From positions 496,001 to 560,000 of the forward strand of contig OY762913.1 of NCBI GenBank assembly GCA_963666535.1: DNA of 64,000 nucleotides, written 5' to 3'. Every line of letters starts with the position of its first letter. The stretch's first letter is position 1. The stretch is from G963666535 sp963666535 (GTDB lineage Bacteria; Bacillota; Clostridia; Oscillospirales; Oscillospiraceae). Below the pieces are notes generated by a model that searched no databases, had not been told where the DNA came from, and worked only from the letters and a program-made list of their open reading frames with translations. Position numbers and translations under genes: made by a program. Below are positions 42,941 through 51,766 of the stretch, one piece after another.

Positions 42941-42970
42941 AGGGGCGGAGGAGCGATTCCTACCGCCCCT
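42941..42970 (+). other. Hairpin between rpmH and rnpA
   Basis: AGGGGCGG / CCGCCCCT stem with a 14-nt loop and no T run. It probably marks processing or partial attenuation, which would fit the far larger need for bL34 than for RnpA. Confidence 0.5.
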
Positions 42971-43007
42971 GCGGAGCATCACAACACGGTAAGGGGGAGG
43001 GGATGAC

Positions 43008-43358
43008 GTGAAGCATACCGTTTCCCTGAAGCAGAATCATGAGTTCCGGCGACTTTACGCCAAGGGAAAAAACGCGGTTTCTCCCTTTCTTGCCATTTAC
43101 TGCAGGAAGAACAAGCTGGGTGTCAGCCGGTTGGGCGTGGTCACAGGCGTCAAGCTGGGGCATGCGGTCGTCCGCAACCGGGTTCGCCGTCGCCTGCGCG
43201 CCGTTTATAGAACGAATGAAGAGAAGCTGAAGCCGGGCTATGATATTGTGGTCGTGGCTCGTGTGCGTTCAGTGTACGCCAGATATGACCAATTGGAGAA
43301 AAACTTTTTTTCCCTGACAGAAAAGCTGGGACTTCTTTGCGGGGGCAGTGATTCATGA
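43008..43358 (+). CDS. rnpA: Ribonuclease P protein component
   Basis: The 116-residue basic protein binds the catalytic RNase P RNA to mature tRNA 5' ends. The RNR motif is in HAVVRNRVRRRLRAVYR (residues about 52-68), and the N-terminal LKQNHEFRRLYAKGK is typical. It starts with GTG, preceded by GGGGGAGGGG. The end overlaps yidD by 4 nt. The RNA partner gene rnpB is not in this window. Confidence 0.95.
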   Translation: MKHTVSLKQNHEFRRLYAKGKNAVSPFLAIYCRKNKLGVSRLGVVTGVKLGHAVVRNRVRRRLRAVYRTNEEKLKPGYDIVVVARVRSVYARYDQLEKNFFSLTEKLGLLCGGSDS

Positions 43359-43573
43359 AAAAGGTATTGATCTTTCTCATCCAATTTTACAGGAAGAATA
43401 TTTCCCCCCTGCGACCGCCCTGCTGCCGCTTTGTCCCCACCTGCTCTGCCTATGCATTGGAGGCGGTAGAAAAATATGGCGCGCTGAAGGGCGGCTTTCT
43501 TGCATTACGGCGCATTTCCAAGTGCCACCCCTTTCACAGGCAGAAGTATATTGAATACGACCCGGTCCCCTGA
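43355..43573 (+). CDS. yidD: Membrane protein insertion efficiency factor YidD
   Basis: The 72-residue protein has the family core YRKNISPLRPPCCRF (residues about 12-26) and YALEAVEKYGALKGG (about 32-46) with the conserved cysteines. It sits at the inner membrane face and helps YidC. Start is coupled to the rnpA stop (ATGA). A reading with a different frame over the same place lacks the motif. Confidence 0.93.
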   Translation: MKKVLIFLIQFYRKNISPLRPPCCRFVPTCSAYALEAVEKYGALKGGFLALRRISKCHPFHRQKYIEYDPVP

Positions 43574-43601
43574 AATGGGGACTGCTATCGGAGGTTAAAT
43601 G

Positions 43602-45008
43602 ATGGAACTCATTCTCAAACCGTTTGCATGGCTGTTTCTGGCGCTGTACAACGGCCTGAACAGCTACGGCTTAGCGCTGATCGTCTTTGCATTCCTGATC
43701 AAACTGGTTCTCTTCCCCCTGAACCTGAAGGGGAAGCGCAGCATGATCGGTATGAATATGCTGCAGGGCAAAATGCAGCAGCTCCAGAAGGAGTGCGGCA
43801 AAGACAAAACACGCTATAACCAAGAAGTACAGCGGCTTTACGAAAAGGAAAAGATCAATCCCATGGGCGGCTGCCTGTGGACGATGCTTCCCCTGCCTAT
43901 CATGATCGGCCTGTATTATGTTATTCGTCAGCCGTTGCAGTACTTCATGGAAATTTCCTCTGATCTCATTGATACTGTGGGTAAAGTGCTGGGGATTGCC
44001 AACACCGGGGCCTATCCCCAGATCGCTATGGCAAAAGCCATGGGCGAACCCGGTATGCTGGATGCCGTAAAGGAGGTGCTTGTTGCCGCCGGCGCTGCGG
44101 TAGACAAGCTGTTTGTGATGGACTTTAGTTTTCTCGGACTGGATCTGTCCCAGACACCTCAGTGGAAATTCTGGGAGGTTGGCTCCTTCAGCTGGGCCTA
44201 TATTGGGTTATTTGTGATTCCCTTTATCTCCGCCGGTCTGGGCTTCGTGTCCTCCAGGGTGAGCATGAAAACCAACAAAATGAACAATAAGCAGCCGACC
44301 AACTCCCAGGCAGATGCCATGAGCAAGCAAATGCTGTTCATGATGCCCATCATGTCTTTGTGGATCGGGTTTGTTATGCCGGCCGGACTGGGCATTTACT
44401 GGATGGCCACCAACATCCTAACCATTTTGCAGGAGATGATTGCTGCCAAGCTGCTGAAAAAGGACTACGAGAAGGCTCACGCCAGACAGGCCGAGCAGGA
44501 GCGCCTGGAAAAGGAAGAAGAGAAAAAGAAAAAGGCCGAGATTGCCGCCCGCCGCGTACAGCAGGCGGAAGAGGCCAAACTGAATAAGGGTAAAAAGAAG
44601 CCAGTGACGGAAAAGAAAAAGCCGACCACCAGCGAAGCAGGCCGCATCGGAATGCGTGCCTATGCCCGCGGCCGTTCCTACGAAGCAAATCGTTACGGCG
44701 AGGTGACGGAGTATCACGATCCTTCCGTGCCCGTGGATGAGGCAGCGGTGGAAGCCGCGCTGGGGGCGAAGACCACACAGGCCTTGCAGCCGGAGGAACT
44801 GCCGGAATCGGCAGCGGTAGTGGAACTGGCAGAAACAGCCGAAGCCAACGAACAGAGGGATCCTGCTGTAGAGGCAGAGAGCGCTGTTTGTGAGGAGAAG
44901 GCGGGTTCTGAATTCGTGCAGGAGCCGATTGCGGACGACACAGAGGAGTATGAAGCCGAGGCGGCACCGGAGACCGAAGAGGCCGCTGACGAAGACGAGG
45001 TGAAGTAA
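43602..45008 (+). CDS. yidC: Membrane protein insertase YidC with long charged tail
   Basis: A 468-residue insertase. The core (residues 1-285) has five membrane segments, with the hydrophilic-groove helix YGLALIVFAFLIKLVLFPL (about 23-41) and MLPLPIMIGLYYVIRQP (about 98-114). There is no lipobox, unlike many Gram-positive SpoIIIJ proteins. Residues about 285-468 form an extended cytoplasmic tail, first Lys/Glu-rich helix (LEKEEEKKKKAEIAARR), then an acidic Glu/Ala region. Shorter basic tails bind ribosomes in related proteins; the acidic half is unusual. The ATG at 43602 is 7 nt after GGAGG. Confidence 0.93.
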   Translation: MELILKPFAWLFLALYNGLNSYGLALIVFAFLIKLVLFPLNLKGKRSMIGMNMLQGKMQQLQKECGKDKTRYNQEVQRLYEKEKINPMGGCLWTMLPLPIMIGLYYVIRQPLQYFMEISSDLIDTVGKVLGIANTGAYPQIAMAKAMGEPGMLDAVKEVLVAAGAAVDKLFVMDFSFLGLDLSQTPQWKFWEVGSFSWAYIGLFVIPFISAGLGFVSSRVSMKTNKMNNKQPTNSQADAMSKQMLFMMPIMSLWIGFVMPAGLGIYWMATNILTILQEMIAAKLLKKDYEKAHARQAEQERLEKEEEKKKKAEIAARRVQQAEEAKLNKGKKKPVTEKKKPTTSEAGRIGMRAYARGRSYEANRYGEVTEYHDPSVPVDEAAVEAALGAKTTQALQPEELPESAAVVELAETAEANEQRDPAVEAESAVCEEKAGSEFVQEPIADDTEEYEAEAAPETEEAADEDEVK

Positions 45009-45011
45009 GCG

Positions 45012-45770
45012 ATGATAAAGTGGATTGAAATGACTGGCCATACCGACGAAGAGGCCATCAGCAAGGCGCTGGACGAGCTTGGTCTGGACCGTGACAGCGT
45101 TTCCGTAGAAATTGTGGCACGTGCAAAATCCGGGTTTTTGGGTCTGGGCGGCACGCCAGCAAAAGTCAAGGTGTCCTACGAAGCACCCGATGAGGAGCCC
45201 CCCGTCGTGGAGAAGAAGGCAGAGCCTTTGATGAAGAAAGCCCCGGCGGAGGCACAGGCGTCTGTAAAAGAAGCACAGCCTGCCGAAGCTCAGCCGGTAT
45301 CCGAGGCGGAAAGAACCCAGCAGGTAGTCCGCTTTTTGACCGGGTTGATGGAACATATGAATATCGCAGCGACCCCGCAGGTAACCCTGGATGAAGAAGG
45401 CGGCTATCTTGTTGTTCTGATGGGCGAGGGCTTGGGCGGCGTGATCGGCCGACGGGGCGAGACACTGGACGCGATCCAGCAGATTACAAACTACGCCATC
45501 AACCGTGGGCAGAGTAAGCGCACCCGCGTGCATATTGACGCAGAAAATTACCGCGCAAAACGCGAGGAATCTTTGGAAAAACTGGCGGTGAAGGTGGCTG
45601 GCAAGGTAGTAAAGTACCGCCGTAATGTGATGCTGGAGCCGATGAACGCCTATGAGCGCCATGTGATTCACGCTGCGCTGCAGGATTACAAGGGCGTCAG
45701 CACCTACTCTACCGGTACCGAGCCGAACCGCCGCACTGTTGTCGCGTACAGCTCCGGCGAGCACAGATAA
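45012..45770 (+). CDS. khpB: RNA-binding protein KhpB (Jag/EloR)
   Basis: The 252-residue protein has a Jag-N domain (residues 1-52, with ARAKSGFLGLGG), a Glu/Ala/Pro linker (about 55-100), a KH domain with GLGGVIGRRGETLDAIQQ split over about 140-157, and a C-terminal R3H domain with AYERHVIHAAL (about 215-225). It pairs with KhpA as an RNA chaperone that affects cell elongation and division. Four bases separate it from yidC, the usual order. A terminator follows, so mnmE and mnmG, which normally come next, are not in this operon. Confidence 0.94.
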   Translation: MIKWIEMTGHTDEEAISKALDELGLDRDSVSVEIVARAKSGFLGLGGTPAKVKVSYEAPDEEPPVVEKKAEPLMKKAPAEAQASVKEAQPAEAQPVSEAERTQQVVRFLTGLMEHMNIAATPQVTLDEEGGYLVVLMGEGLGGVIGRRGETLDAIQQITNYAINRGQSKRTRVHIDAENYRAKREESLEKLAVKVAGKVVKYRRNVMLEPMNAYERHVIHAALQDYKGVSTYSTGTEPNRRTVVAYSSGEHR

Positions 45771-45776
45771 AAAGTC

Positions 45777-45812
45777 AAGCGGCGGGACAACAACTTGTCC
45801 CGCCGCTTTTTT
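45777..45812 (+). terminator. Terminator of the rpmH-khpB operon
   Basis: Stem AAGCGGCGGGACAA / TTGTCCCGCCGCTT with a CAAC loop, then TTTT. Confidence 0.92.
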
Positions 45813-45848
45813 GCCAGGAAAAGAACAAACAGGCAGGAGGTCATTTTT

Positions 45849-47177
45849 ATGTCTGCCCCTCTCTACGATGCGCTGCGGGTATTGGCCGCCCAAAACACGC
45901 TTCGGCTGCATATGCCCGGCCACAAGGGAAAACCACTCCCCGCACCGGAGTTTGCGGGGCTATCTGCCATTGACTTCACCGAGCTGCCACCCACGGGAAA
46001 CCTTTTTTCAGGGGGAGGAGTGATTGGCCAGGCGGAAGCGCTTTGGGCAAAGCGGTTTGGGATGGAGCAATGCCTGTTCCTGACCGGCGGCGCCACTCTC
46101 GGTCTGCAGGCGGCACTGCGCCTGACCTGTCACCCCGGCGATCAAATTCTGTTGGATCGAGTCAGCCATCGGGCCATCCACAACGCCATGGCTTTGCTGG
46201 ACCTGCGGCCAACCTGGCTGAGCAGACCGTGGCTTTGCCGGGAGGGAATTACCGCCGCTATCTCTCCACTGGATGTGGAAAAGTTATTAAGCGAAGACCC
46301 AGAAATAAAAACAGTATGTATAACATCCCCAACTTATTACGGCGTGTTGTCCGATATACGGGCAATTGCCGCCATTGTGCATCGGCACGGTGGAAAATTA
46401 GTGGTAGATGGAGCCCACGGTGCGCACCTTCCGTTTCTGGGTGACACGTCCCTCTCCGCGGCGGACGTGGTGGTGGTTTCTGCCCATAAGACACTTCCGG
46501 CCATGGGACAAACGGCGCTTTTGTTTGCAAACGGGTTTGAACACGAGGCCCTGCGGGCCGCCGCCTCTCTTTTTTCCACCTCCAGCCCTTCTTATGTGAT
46601 GATGGCATCCTTGGACGTGGCTCGTGCCTATATGGAGGAGGAGGGGACGGTGGCTTACCTCCGTGCGGCAGAAGAGGTAGCGCACCTCCGGCAGGAGGCC
46701 CCGTGTCTGACCGAGGAACAGGTAAGGCTTGACCCGACACGGTTGGTTTTGTTTGCAAAGGACGGCTTTTTTACAGAAATGCAGCTGCAAAAAGCAGGTA
46801 TTTTCCCGGAAATGGCGGACATTGGCCATGTGGTATGCATTTTATCCTGCGGAGACACCCAGGCAGACTTTGCCCGCTTTCGGCGTGCGATCCCCACATG
46901 CGGATTGGATTTGTGCGGGGAAGTTCCGCCACCGCCCACCCCGGGAGTGAACGCGCTTTCTCCCCGTGACACGTTTGCGGCGGCAAGGGAGAGCATCCCG
47001 CTCTGTGCCTGTGACGGCCGGATCTGTGCCGACTGTGTGGCCCCCTATCCGCCGGGCGTGCCTGTCCTGTCTCCTGGAGAGCGGGTAGAGAAAAAACATC
47101 TCGCATATTTACAAAAGATAGGGTATAATACAGAGGAGAGGATAGCGGTCGTTTCGGCGACCGAATCGGAGCTGTGA
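45849..47177 (+). CDS. PLP-dependent Orn/Lys/Arg decarboxylase-like protein (YaaO family)
   Basis: A 442-residue fold-type I PLP enzyme like YaaO. Features are HMPGHKGK (residues about 21-28), the cofactor pocket GGATLGLQAAL (about 79), the Asp in VVDGAHGAH (about 191) that holds the PLP ring nitrogen, and the Schiff-base lysine in SAHKTLPA (about 216-223). The C-terminal region (about 290-442) is smaller than in the classical inducible decarboxylases, and its substrate (arginine, lysine or other) is not shown. AGGAGG lies 8 nt before ATG 45849. It stands ahead of darA-holB-ricT, the same order as yaaO in Bacillus, though tmk is missing. Confidence 0.85.
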   Translation: MSAPLYDALRVLAAQNTLRLHMPGHKGKPLPAPEFAGLSAIDFTELPPTGNLFSGGGVIGQAEALWAKRFGMEQCLFLTGGATLGLQAALRLTCHPGDQILLDRVSHRAIHNAMALLDLRPTWLSRPWLCREGITAAISPLDVEKLLSEDPEIKTVCITSPTYYGVLSDIRAIAAIVHRHGGKLVVDGAHGAHLPFLGDTSLSAADVVVVSAHKTLPAMGQTALLFANGFEHEALRAAASLFSTSSPSYVMMASLDVARAYMEEEGTVAYLRAAEEVAHLRQEAPCLTEEQVRLDPTRLVLFAKDGFFTEMQLQKAGIFPEMADIGHVVCILSCGDTQADFARFRRAIPTCGLDLCGEVPPPPTPGVNALSPRDTFAAARESIPLCACDGRICADCVAPYPPGVPVLSPGERVEKKHLAYLQKIGYNTEERIAVVSATESEL

Positions 47178-47232
47178 CAGTTGACTGCCCGCGTGTGGAC
47201 GGCCCGGCTTCGACAGAAAGGAGAGCTTGCGT

Positions 47233-47556
47233 ATGAAATTGATCATTTCCATTATTAACCATGATGATTCTGCCGCGGTGACCCAGGCCCTGACCAAAAA
47301 AGGATTGTCCTCCACGAAGCTTGCCACCACAGGCGGCTTTCTGCTGGCGGGAAATGTGACCATCCTTGTCGGCGTGGATGAAGAAAATGTGCAAGCTGTC
47401 ATTGATATTGTCAAGGAACATTCTCATTCCCGTAAGCAAATGATCCCCACCACAACCGAGATGAGCTATGGCTATTATCCCAGTATGCCGGTGGAAGTCA
47501 CCGTTGGTGGCGCCACGATCTTTGTGGTGGATATTGACCGGTTCGAGCGGGTATAA
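47233..47556 (+). CDS. darA: Cyclic di-AMP receptor DarA (YaaQ/PstA)
   Basis: The 107-residue protein is a PII-like trimer that binds cyclic di-AMP. The family core is seen as KLIISIINHDDS (residues 2-13), FLLAGNVTILVGVDEENV (split, about 36-53) and the late VGGATIFVVDIDRFERV. Its downstream target is unknown in most bacteria. AAAGGAG is 8 nt upstream of the ATG. holB follows 1 nt after the stop. Confidence 0.94.
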   Translation: MKLIISIINHDDSAAVTQALTKKGLSSTKLATTGGFLLAGNVTILVGVDEENVQAVIDIVKEHSHSRKQMIPTTTEMSYGYYPSMPVEVTVGGATIFVVDIDRFERV

Positions 47557-47557
47557 C

Positions 47558-48496
47558 ATGAAACTGCACGGGCTGGTGGGAAATAGGGCGGTCAAGCGAC
47601 AGTTGGAGGCTCAGGCCAATGGTCGTGGGCTTGCGCATGCCTACATACTTTCCGGTCCAGAAGGAAGCGGAAAACATACGCTGGCGCGGATCATATCCGC
47701 CGCGCTGGTTTGCACCGGCGGGGGCGAGGTTCCCTGCGGCGGCTGCGCAGCCTGCCGCAAGGGGAAGGAAGGAATTCATCCCGACGTGATCCGCGTATCC
47801 GTTCCGGCGGATAAGCGAGAGATCACGGTGGGACAGGCCAGACAGCTCCAAAGGGATGCGTACATCCGCCCCAACGAGGCGGACAGAAAGGTCTATGTCA
47901 TAGAACAGGCCGATCTGATGAATCCAAACGCACAGAACGCGCTGCTCAAGTTGTTGGAGGAGGGCCCGGACTATGCCGCCTTTCTCCTGTTGGCGGAAAA
48001 CCCCGGAGCGCTGCTGCCCACCGTGCGCTCCCGGTGCGAGACCCTTTGTCTGGCCCCGGTGACCGCGGCAGAAGCAGAGGCGTGGCTGATGGGCCGCTTT
48101 CCCGGGAAAGACCGGGGGATACTGCACGCTGCCGCTGCCGACTGCGGCGGCCTTTTGGGGCGCGCCGTCGAAGCACTGGAAGAAACGGCCCAGCAGCGGC
48201 AAGAGATTGCCGCACAGGCGGATTCGATCCTGCGCGCAATGAGAACACACAACGAACGACTTTTGATGGAAACTGTGTTTCCGTTGGAAAAACGGGACAG
48301 GGAGCAGCTTTCCACCCTATTTGACGAATTGATTCTCCGCTTGCGGGCCGAAGTGACGGCAGAGGATCGATCCTTTTCTCCGCATTGCGCCGTGACTGCG
48401 GCAGAGCAACTGCGAAAAATCCGTCTGGCTTGCGACTGCAATGCAGCGCCCGGACATTTATGCGGCTGGCTGTGCGCGGCCTTCGCTACCATTTGA
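47558..48496 (+). CDS. holB: DNA polymerase III delta' subunit
   Basis: A 312-residue clamp-loader subunit. It has a P-loop GPEGSGKHT (residues about 33-41), where the usual second lysine-threonine is shifted to His-Thr, a zinc site with CGGCAACRKGKEG (about 61), the Walker-B-like YVIEQADLM (about 107) and the arginine sensor TVRSRCETL (about 154). Delta' lacks ATPase activity in most species, so a weakened P-loop is expected. It lies between darA and ricT, as in Bacillus. Confidence 0.92.
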   Translation: MKLHGLVGNRAVKRQLEAQANGRGLAHAYILSGPEGSGKHTLARIISAALVCTGGGEVPCGGCAACRKGKEGIHPDVIRVSVPADKREITVGQARQLQRDAYIRPNEADRKVYVIEQADLMNPNAQNALLKLLEEGPDYAAFLLLAENPGALLPTVRSRCETLCLAPVTAAEAEAWLMGRFPGKDRGILHAAAADCGGLLGRAVEALEETAQQRQEIAAQADSILRAMRTHNERLLMETVFPLEKRDREQLSTLFDELILRLRAEVTAEDRSFSPHCAVTAAEQLRKIRLACDCNAAPGHLCGWLCAAFATI

Positions 48497-48518
48497 CAGA
48501 CCGGGAGGGACCCCCATT

Positions 48519-49754
48519 ATGACTGAAATCATCGGCGTCCGCTTTCAAAGCGGCGGAAAACAATATTACTTTGACCCGCAGCAGGCCCCTGTGGTGCTGG
48601 GCGACGGCGTGGTGGTGGAAACTTCCCGCGGCCTGGAATACGGTGAGTGCACCCAGACCAACACCATGGTGGAGGATTCTGCCGTTATCCAGCCCCTGCG
48701 GCCCATGGTCCGGAAGGCAACGGAGGAAGATCGCCGCACGGTGGAGCACAATCGGGAAAAGGCCAAAAAAGCATTTTCCCTATGCGAGGGGAAAATTGCC
48801 GAGCATGGGCTGGACATGAAACTGGTGGAAGTGGAATACAGCTTTGAGGGGAATAAGATTCTTTTCTTCTTCACTTCCGAGGAACGCGTGGATTTCCGCG
48901 CACTGGTCAAGGATTTGGCCTCCGCGCTCCACGCCCGTATCGAGTTGCGGCAGATTGGTGTGCGGGACGAGGCAAAGATGATCGGCGGACTTGGCATTTG
49001 CGGGCGGCCTTTTTGTTGCGCCGAGTTTTTGGATGAGTTCCAGCCTGTGTCCATCAAAATGGCAAAGACACAGAATCTATCTCTGAATCCCAGCAAGATT
49101 TCCGGCACTTGCGGCAGACTGATGTGCTGCCTAAAATACGAGCAGGACGCCTATCAGGATGCGGTGAAGCGCTGCCCTAAGGCGGAATCCTTTGTGGAAA
49201 CGCCGGATGGAGCGGGCAACGTATGCGGGGTGAACCTCCTGCGGGAGCAGGTGAAGGTGCGGCTGGAATCCGCGCCTGAGGCGCCCAAATGCTACCACAA
49301 TTGCGAGGTCTGCGTGGTCCGCAGCGGCAAAGGAAAGCGGCCGGAGGATTATGTGCAGCCACCCCTTGAGGAGTTGTCTAAGCGTCGCCGTGTCGAAGAA
49401 AAACCAGAGGAGAAAATCGGGTTTGGCGGCGAGCGAAGCAGTTTGTCTGCCGCACTGGAAGCAGTGTTGTCACCCGAAGTGTCCGCAGAAAAGCGGAATA
49501 GCGGGAATGACCGCGCCCCGGATGCGCCGCGCCGCCGCGACCACGGAAAAGGCGGGCAGAACAAGCCCCGGGTGGAGCAAGGCAGCAAGCTGCCTCAAAA
49601 ACAAAAGGCGGCCCCACAGCCTGCAAAGCAGGGAAAACCCCCAGTCGAGGGGGACGCGAAAAAGGAAAATCGCAATCGAAACCGTAACCGGTGGCGCCAT
49701 AAGCCAAAAAGCGGCGGTGGTCAGAACGGCGGCGGCGCTTCCCCAGCGTCTTAA
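48519..49754 (+). CDS. ricT: PSP1-domain protein RicT (YaaT) with basic tail
   Basis: A 411-residue protein whose PSP1 core (residues about 1-260) carries the RicT cysteines: GICGRPFCCAEF (about 160-171) and GTCGRLMCCLKY (about 195-206). In Bacillus RicT joins RicA and RicF as an iron-sulfur complex that steers RNase Y cleavage. A further HNCEVCVV pair (about 258) is present. Beyond residue about 300 is a Lys/Arg/Pro/Gln-rich tail, ending in NRNRNRWRHK, not found in the Bacillus protein and likely disordered or RNA-binding. The ATG follows GGGAGGG by 8 nt. RNase Y itself is encoded at 9.3 kb; no ricA or ricF is in view. Confidence 0.92.
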   Translation: MTEIIGVRFQSGGKQYYFDPQQAPVVLGDGVVVETSRGLEYGECTQTNTMVEDSAVIQPLRPMVRKATEEDRRTVEHNREKAKKAFSLCEGKIAEHGLDMKLVEVEYSFEGNKILFFFTSEERVDFRALVKDLASALHARIELRQIGVRDEAKMIGGLGICGRPFCCAEFLDEFQPVSIKMAKTQNLSLNPSKISGTCGRLMCCLKYEQDAYQDAVKRCPKAESFVETPDGAGNVCGVNLLREQVKVRLESAPEAPKCYHNCEVCVVRSGKGKRPEDYVQPPLEELSKRRRVEEKPEEKIGFGGERSSLSAALEAVLSPEVSAEKRNSGNDRAPDAPRRRDHGKGGQNKPRVEQGSKLPQKQKAAPQPAKQGKPPVEGDAKKENRNRNRNRWRHKPKSGGGQNGGGASPAS

Positions 49755-49761
49755 AGGAAAC

Positions 49762-49802
49762 AAAAAGGACCACCCACACAACTTGTGTGGGTGGTCCTTT
49801 TT
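49762..49802. terminator. Two-way terminator between ricT and aspS
   Basis: A 19-bp near-perfect stem (AAAAAGGACCACCCACACA and complement) with A and T runs on both sides, lying between the convergent ricT and aspS genes. Confidence 0.92.
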
Positions 49803-49887
49803 GTTCGGGTATCCGTTCCTCTGTTCAAGGATGGCTGGAGTTTGGCAGGGACGGGAGGGGCAGCAGGGCAGATGACAAAAGGGCGGT

Positions 49888-51687
49888 TTAATTCGCCGTG
49901 TCCGGTGCTTCCCTGCGGGTGACGGAAATAGACAGCTCGTCCAGCTGCTTTTCCTCCACAAAGTCGGGGCAGTTGGTCATGGGTTCAGACGCATTTTGCA
50001 CCTTGGGGAAGGCAATTACGTCACGGATGGAATCGGCCCCAGACACAAGCATGACCAGTCGATCCAGTCCGTAGGCAAGGCCGCCGTGGGGGGGCGCGCC
50101 ATATTTGAACGCGTTGATGAGGTGGCCAAAGCGCTCCATGGCATCCTCCGGGGTGAAACCTAGGGCGCGGAACATTGCTTCCTGGGTGCTGGGATCGCTG
50201 ATGCGGATCGAGCCGCCGCCCAGCTCGGTGCCGTTTAGCACAATGTCATAGGCTTTGGCGCGGCAGCGCTTCTTGTCCGTTTCCAACAGGGCCACGTCCT
50301 CATCCATGGGGGCGGTAAAGGGATGATGCATGGCGACAAAGCGGTTTTCCTCTTCGGAAAACTCAAACATCGGGAACTGAGTGACCCACAGGAATTGATA
50401 GTCCGTCTTGGCAGTCAGCTCCAGCCGATGGGCGATCTCGCAGCGCAAAGCGCCAAGAGACGCAAACACGATTTCGTCCTTGGGGTCGGCCACGATGAGA
50501 ACGAGATCCCCCTGCTTGGCCTCAGTGCGCGCCAAAATGGCGGACATCTCGTCCTCGGTCATGAATTTGGAGAAAGAGGACGTAGTGCCGTCGGCGGCAA
50601 GCTTGACCCAGGCAAGGCCCTTGGCCTGATAGGTCTTGACAAACTCCACCAGCTGGTCAATTTTTTTGCGGGGGAAGGTTTCGGCACCGCCGGGAACCGT
50701 GATGGCGCGGACGGACCCGCCGTTTGCCACAGGGTCGGAAAATACCGCAAAGCCGCAGTTTTTTACAAGATCGCTGATCTGCTTCAGCTCCATGCCAATG
50801 CGCAGGTCAGGCTTGTCGGAGCCGAAGCGCTCCATGGCCTCGCACCAAGGCATGCGCAGGAAGGGAGTCTGGACCTCCACACCCAGCACATCGTGGAACA
50901 CTTTTTTCAGGAAGCCTTCCTGGATGGTCATGACGTCCTCCTCATTGACAAAGGACATTTCCAGATCGATCTGGGTAAACTCCGGCTGGCGGTCGGCACG
51001 GAGATCTTCATCCCGGAAGCAGCGGGCGATCTGCATATAGCGGTCAAAGCCGGAGAGCATCAGCAGCTGCTTATACTGCTGGGGCGACTGGGGCAGGGCA
51101 TAGAATTTGCCGGGGTGGACGCGGGAGGGAACCAGATAGTCCCGGGCGCCCTCGGGTGTGGATTTTTGCAGCATGGGAGTTTCAATTTCCAAAAAGCCCT
51201 GCTCGTCAAAATAGTCCCGTGCCAGCTTGGTCACCTTGTGACGGGTGGCGATCATGTGCTGCATGTCGGGGCGTCGGAGATCAAGATAGCGGTATTTTAG
51301 CCGCAGCATATCGTTGGCGTTGGAGTTTTCCACGATCTCAAAGGGCGGGGTTTCGGACTGCGCCAGCAGGCGCAGCTCCGACACGTAAAGCTCCACGTCA
51401 CCGGTGGCGATTTTGTTGGTTTTTGCCTCCCGTTCCCGGATGACGCCGGTGGCGGCAATGACATATTCTCCCCGTAGGGTGGCGGCCTTGTCAAACACCG
51501 CCCGCTCGGTGGCGTCGTCAAACGCAAGCTGCAGCAGACCTGTGCGGTCGCGGAGATCCACGAAGATTAAGCCGCCCAGATCCCGCTGCCGCTGCACCCA
51601 GCCGCAAACGGAGATGGTTTTGCCTGCGTCGCTCAGGCGATAGTCACCGCAGTAGCCGCTGCGGTGGAAGTTCTGTAAATTTTCCAT
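49888..51687 (-). CDS. aspS: Aspartyl-tRNA synthetase
   Basis: A 599-residue class IIb synthetase of bacterial type. The N-terminal OB fold (residues 1-105) reads the anticodon; motif 2 is in ARCFRDEDLRADRQPEFTQ (split, about 217-235), the bacterial GAD insertion lies at about 290-410, and motif 3 is GLAYGLDRLVML (about 530-541). It charges tRNA(Asp). Start ATG 51687 is weakly supported by a GGAGTGACC upstream. It follows hisS by 79 nt, so both likely sit under the T-box at 53.2-53.4 kb. Whether it also charges tRNA(Asn) is not settled here. Confidence 0.96.
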   Translation of the reverse strand: MENLQNFHRSGYCGDYRLSDAGKTISVCGWVQRQRDLGGLIFVDLRDRTGLLQLAFDDATERAVFDKAATLRGEYVIAATGVIREREAKTNKIATGDVELYVSELRLLAQSETPPFEIVENSNANDMLRLKYRYLDLRRPDMQHMIATRHKVTKLARDYFDEQGFLEIETPMLQKSTPEGARDYLVPSRVHPGKFYALPQSPQQYKQLLMLSGFDRYMQIARCFRDEDLRADRQPEFTQIDLEMSFVNEEDVMTIQEGFLKKVFHDVLGVEVQTPFLRMPWCEAMERFGSDKPDLRIGMELKQISDLVKNCGFAVFSDPVANGGSVRAITVPGGAETFPRKKIDQLVEFVKTYQAKGLAWVKLAADGTTSSFSKFMTEDEMSAILARTEAKQGDLVLIVADPKDEIVFASLGALRCEIAHRLELTAKTDYQFLWVTQFPMFEFSEEENRFVAMHHPFTAPMDEDVALLETDKKRCRAKAYDIVLNGTELGGGSIRISDPSTQEAMFRALGFTPEDAMERFGHLINAFKYGAPPHGGLAYGLDRLVMLVSGADSIRDVIAFPKVQNASEPMTNCPDFVEEKQLDELSISVTRREAPDTAN

Positions 51688-51766
51688 GATTGGTCACTCC
51701 TATTAGTATAATGGATGCATATGTTACGATCTGTAGTCAACCTTGGCGGTCAGTTACGGTGTGAGG

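Noticed and set aside
44418..45923. A 501-codon minus-strand frame opposite yidC/khpB
   Set aside because: Antisense shadow; His/Leu/Cys-rich composition without domains.
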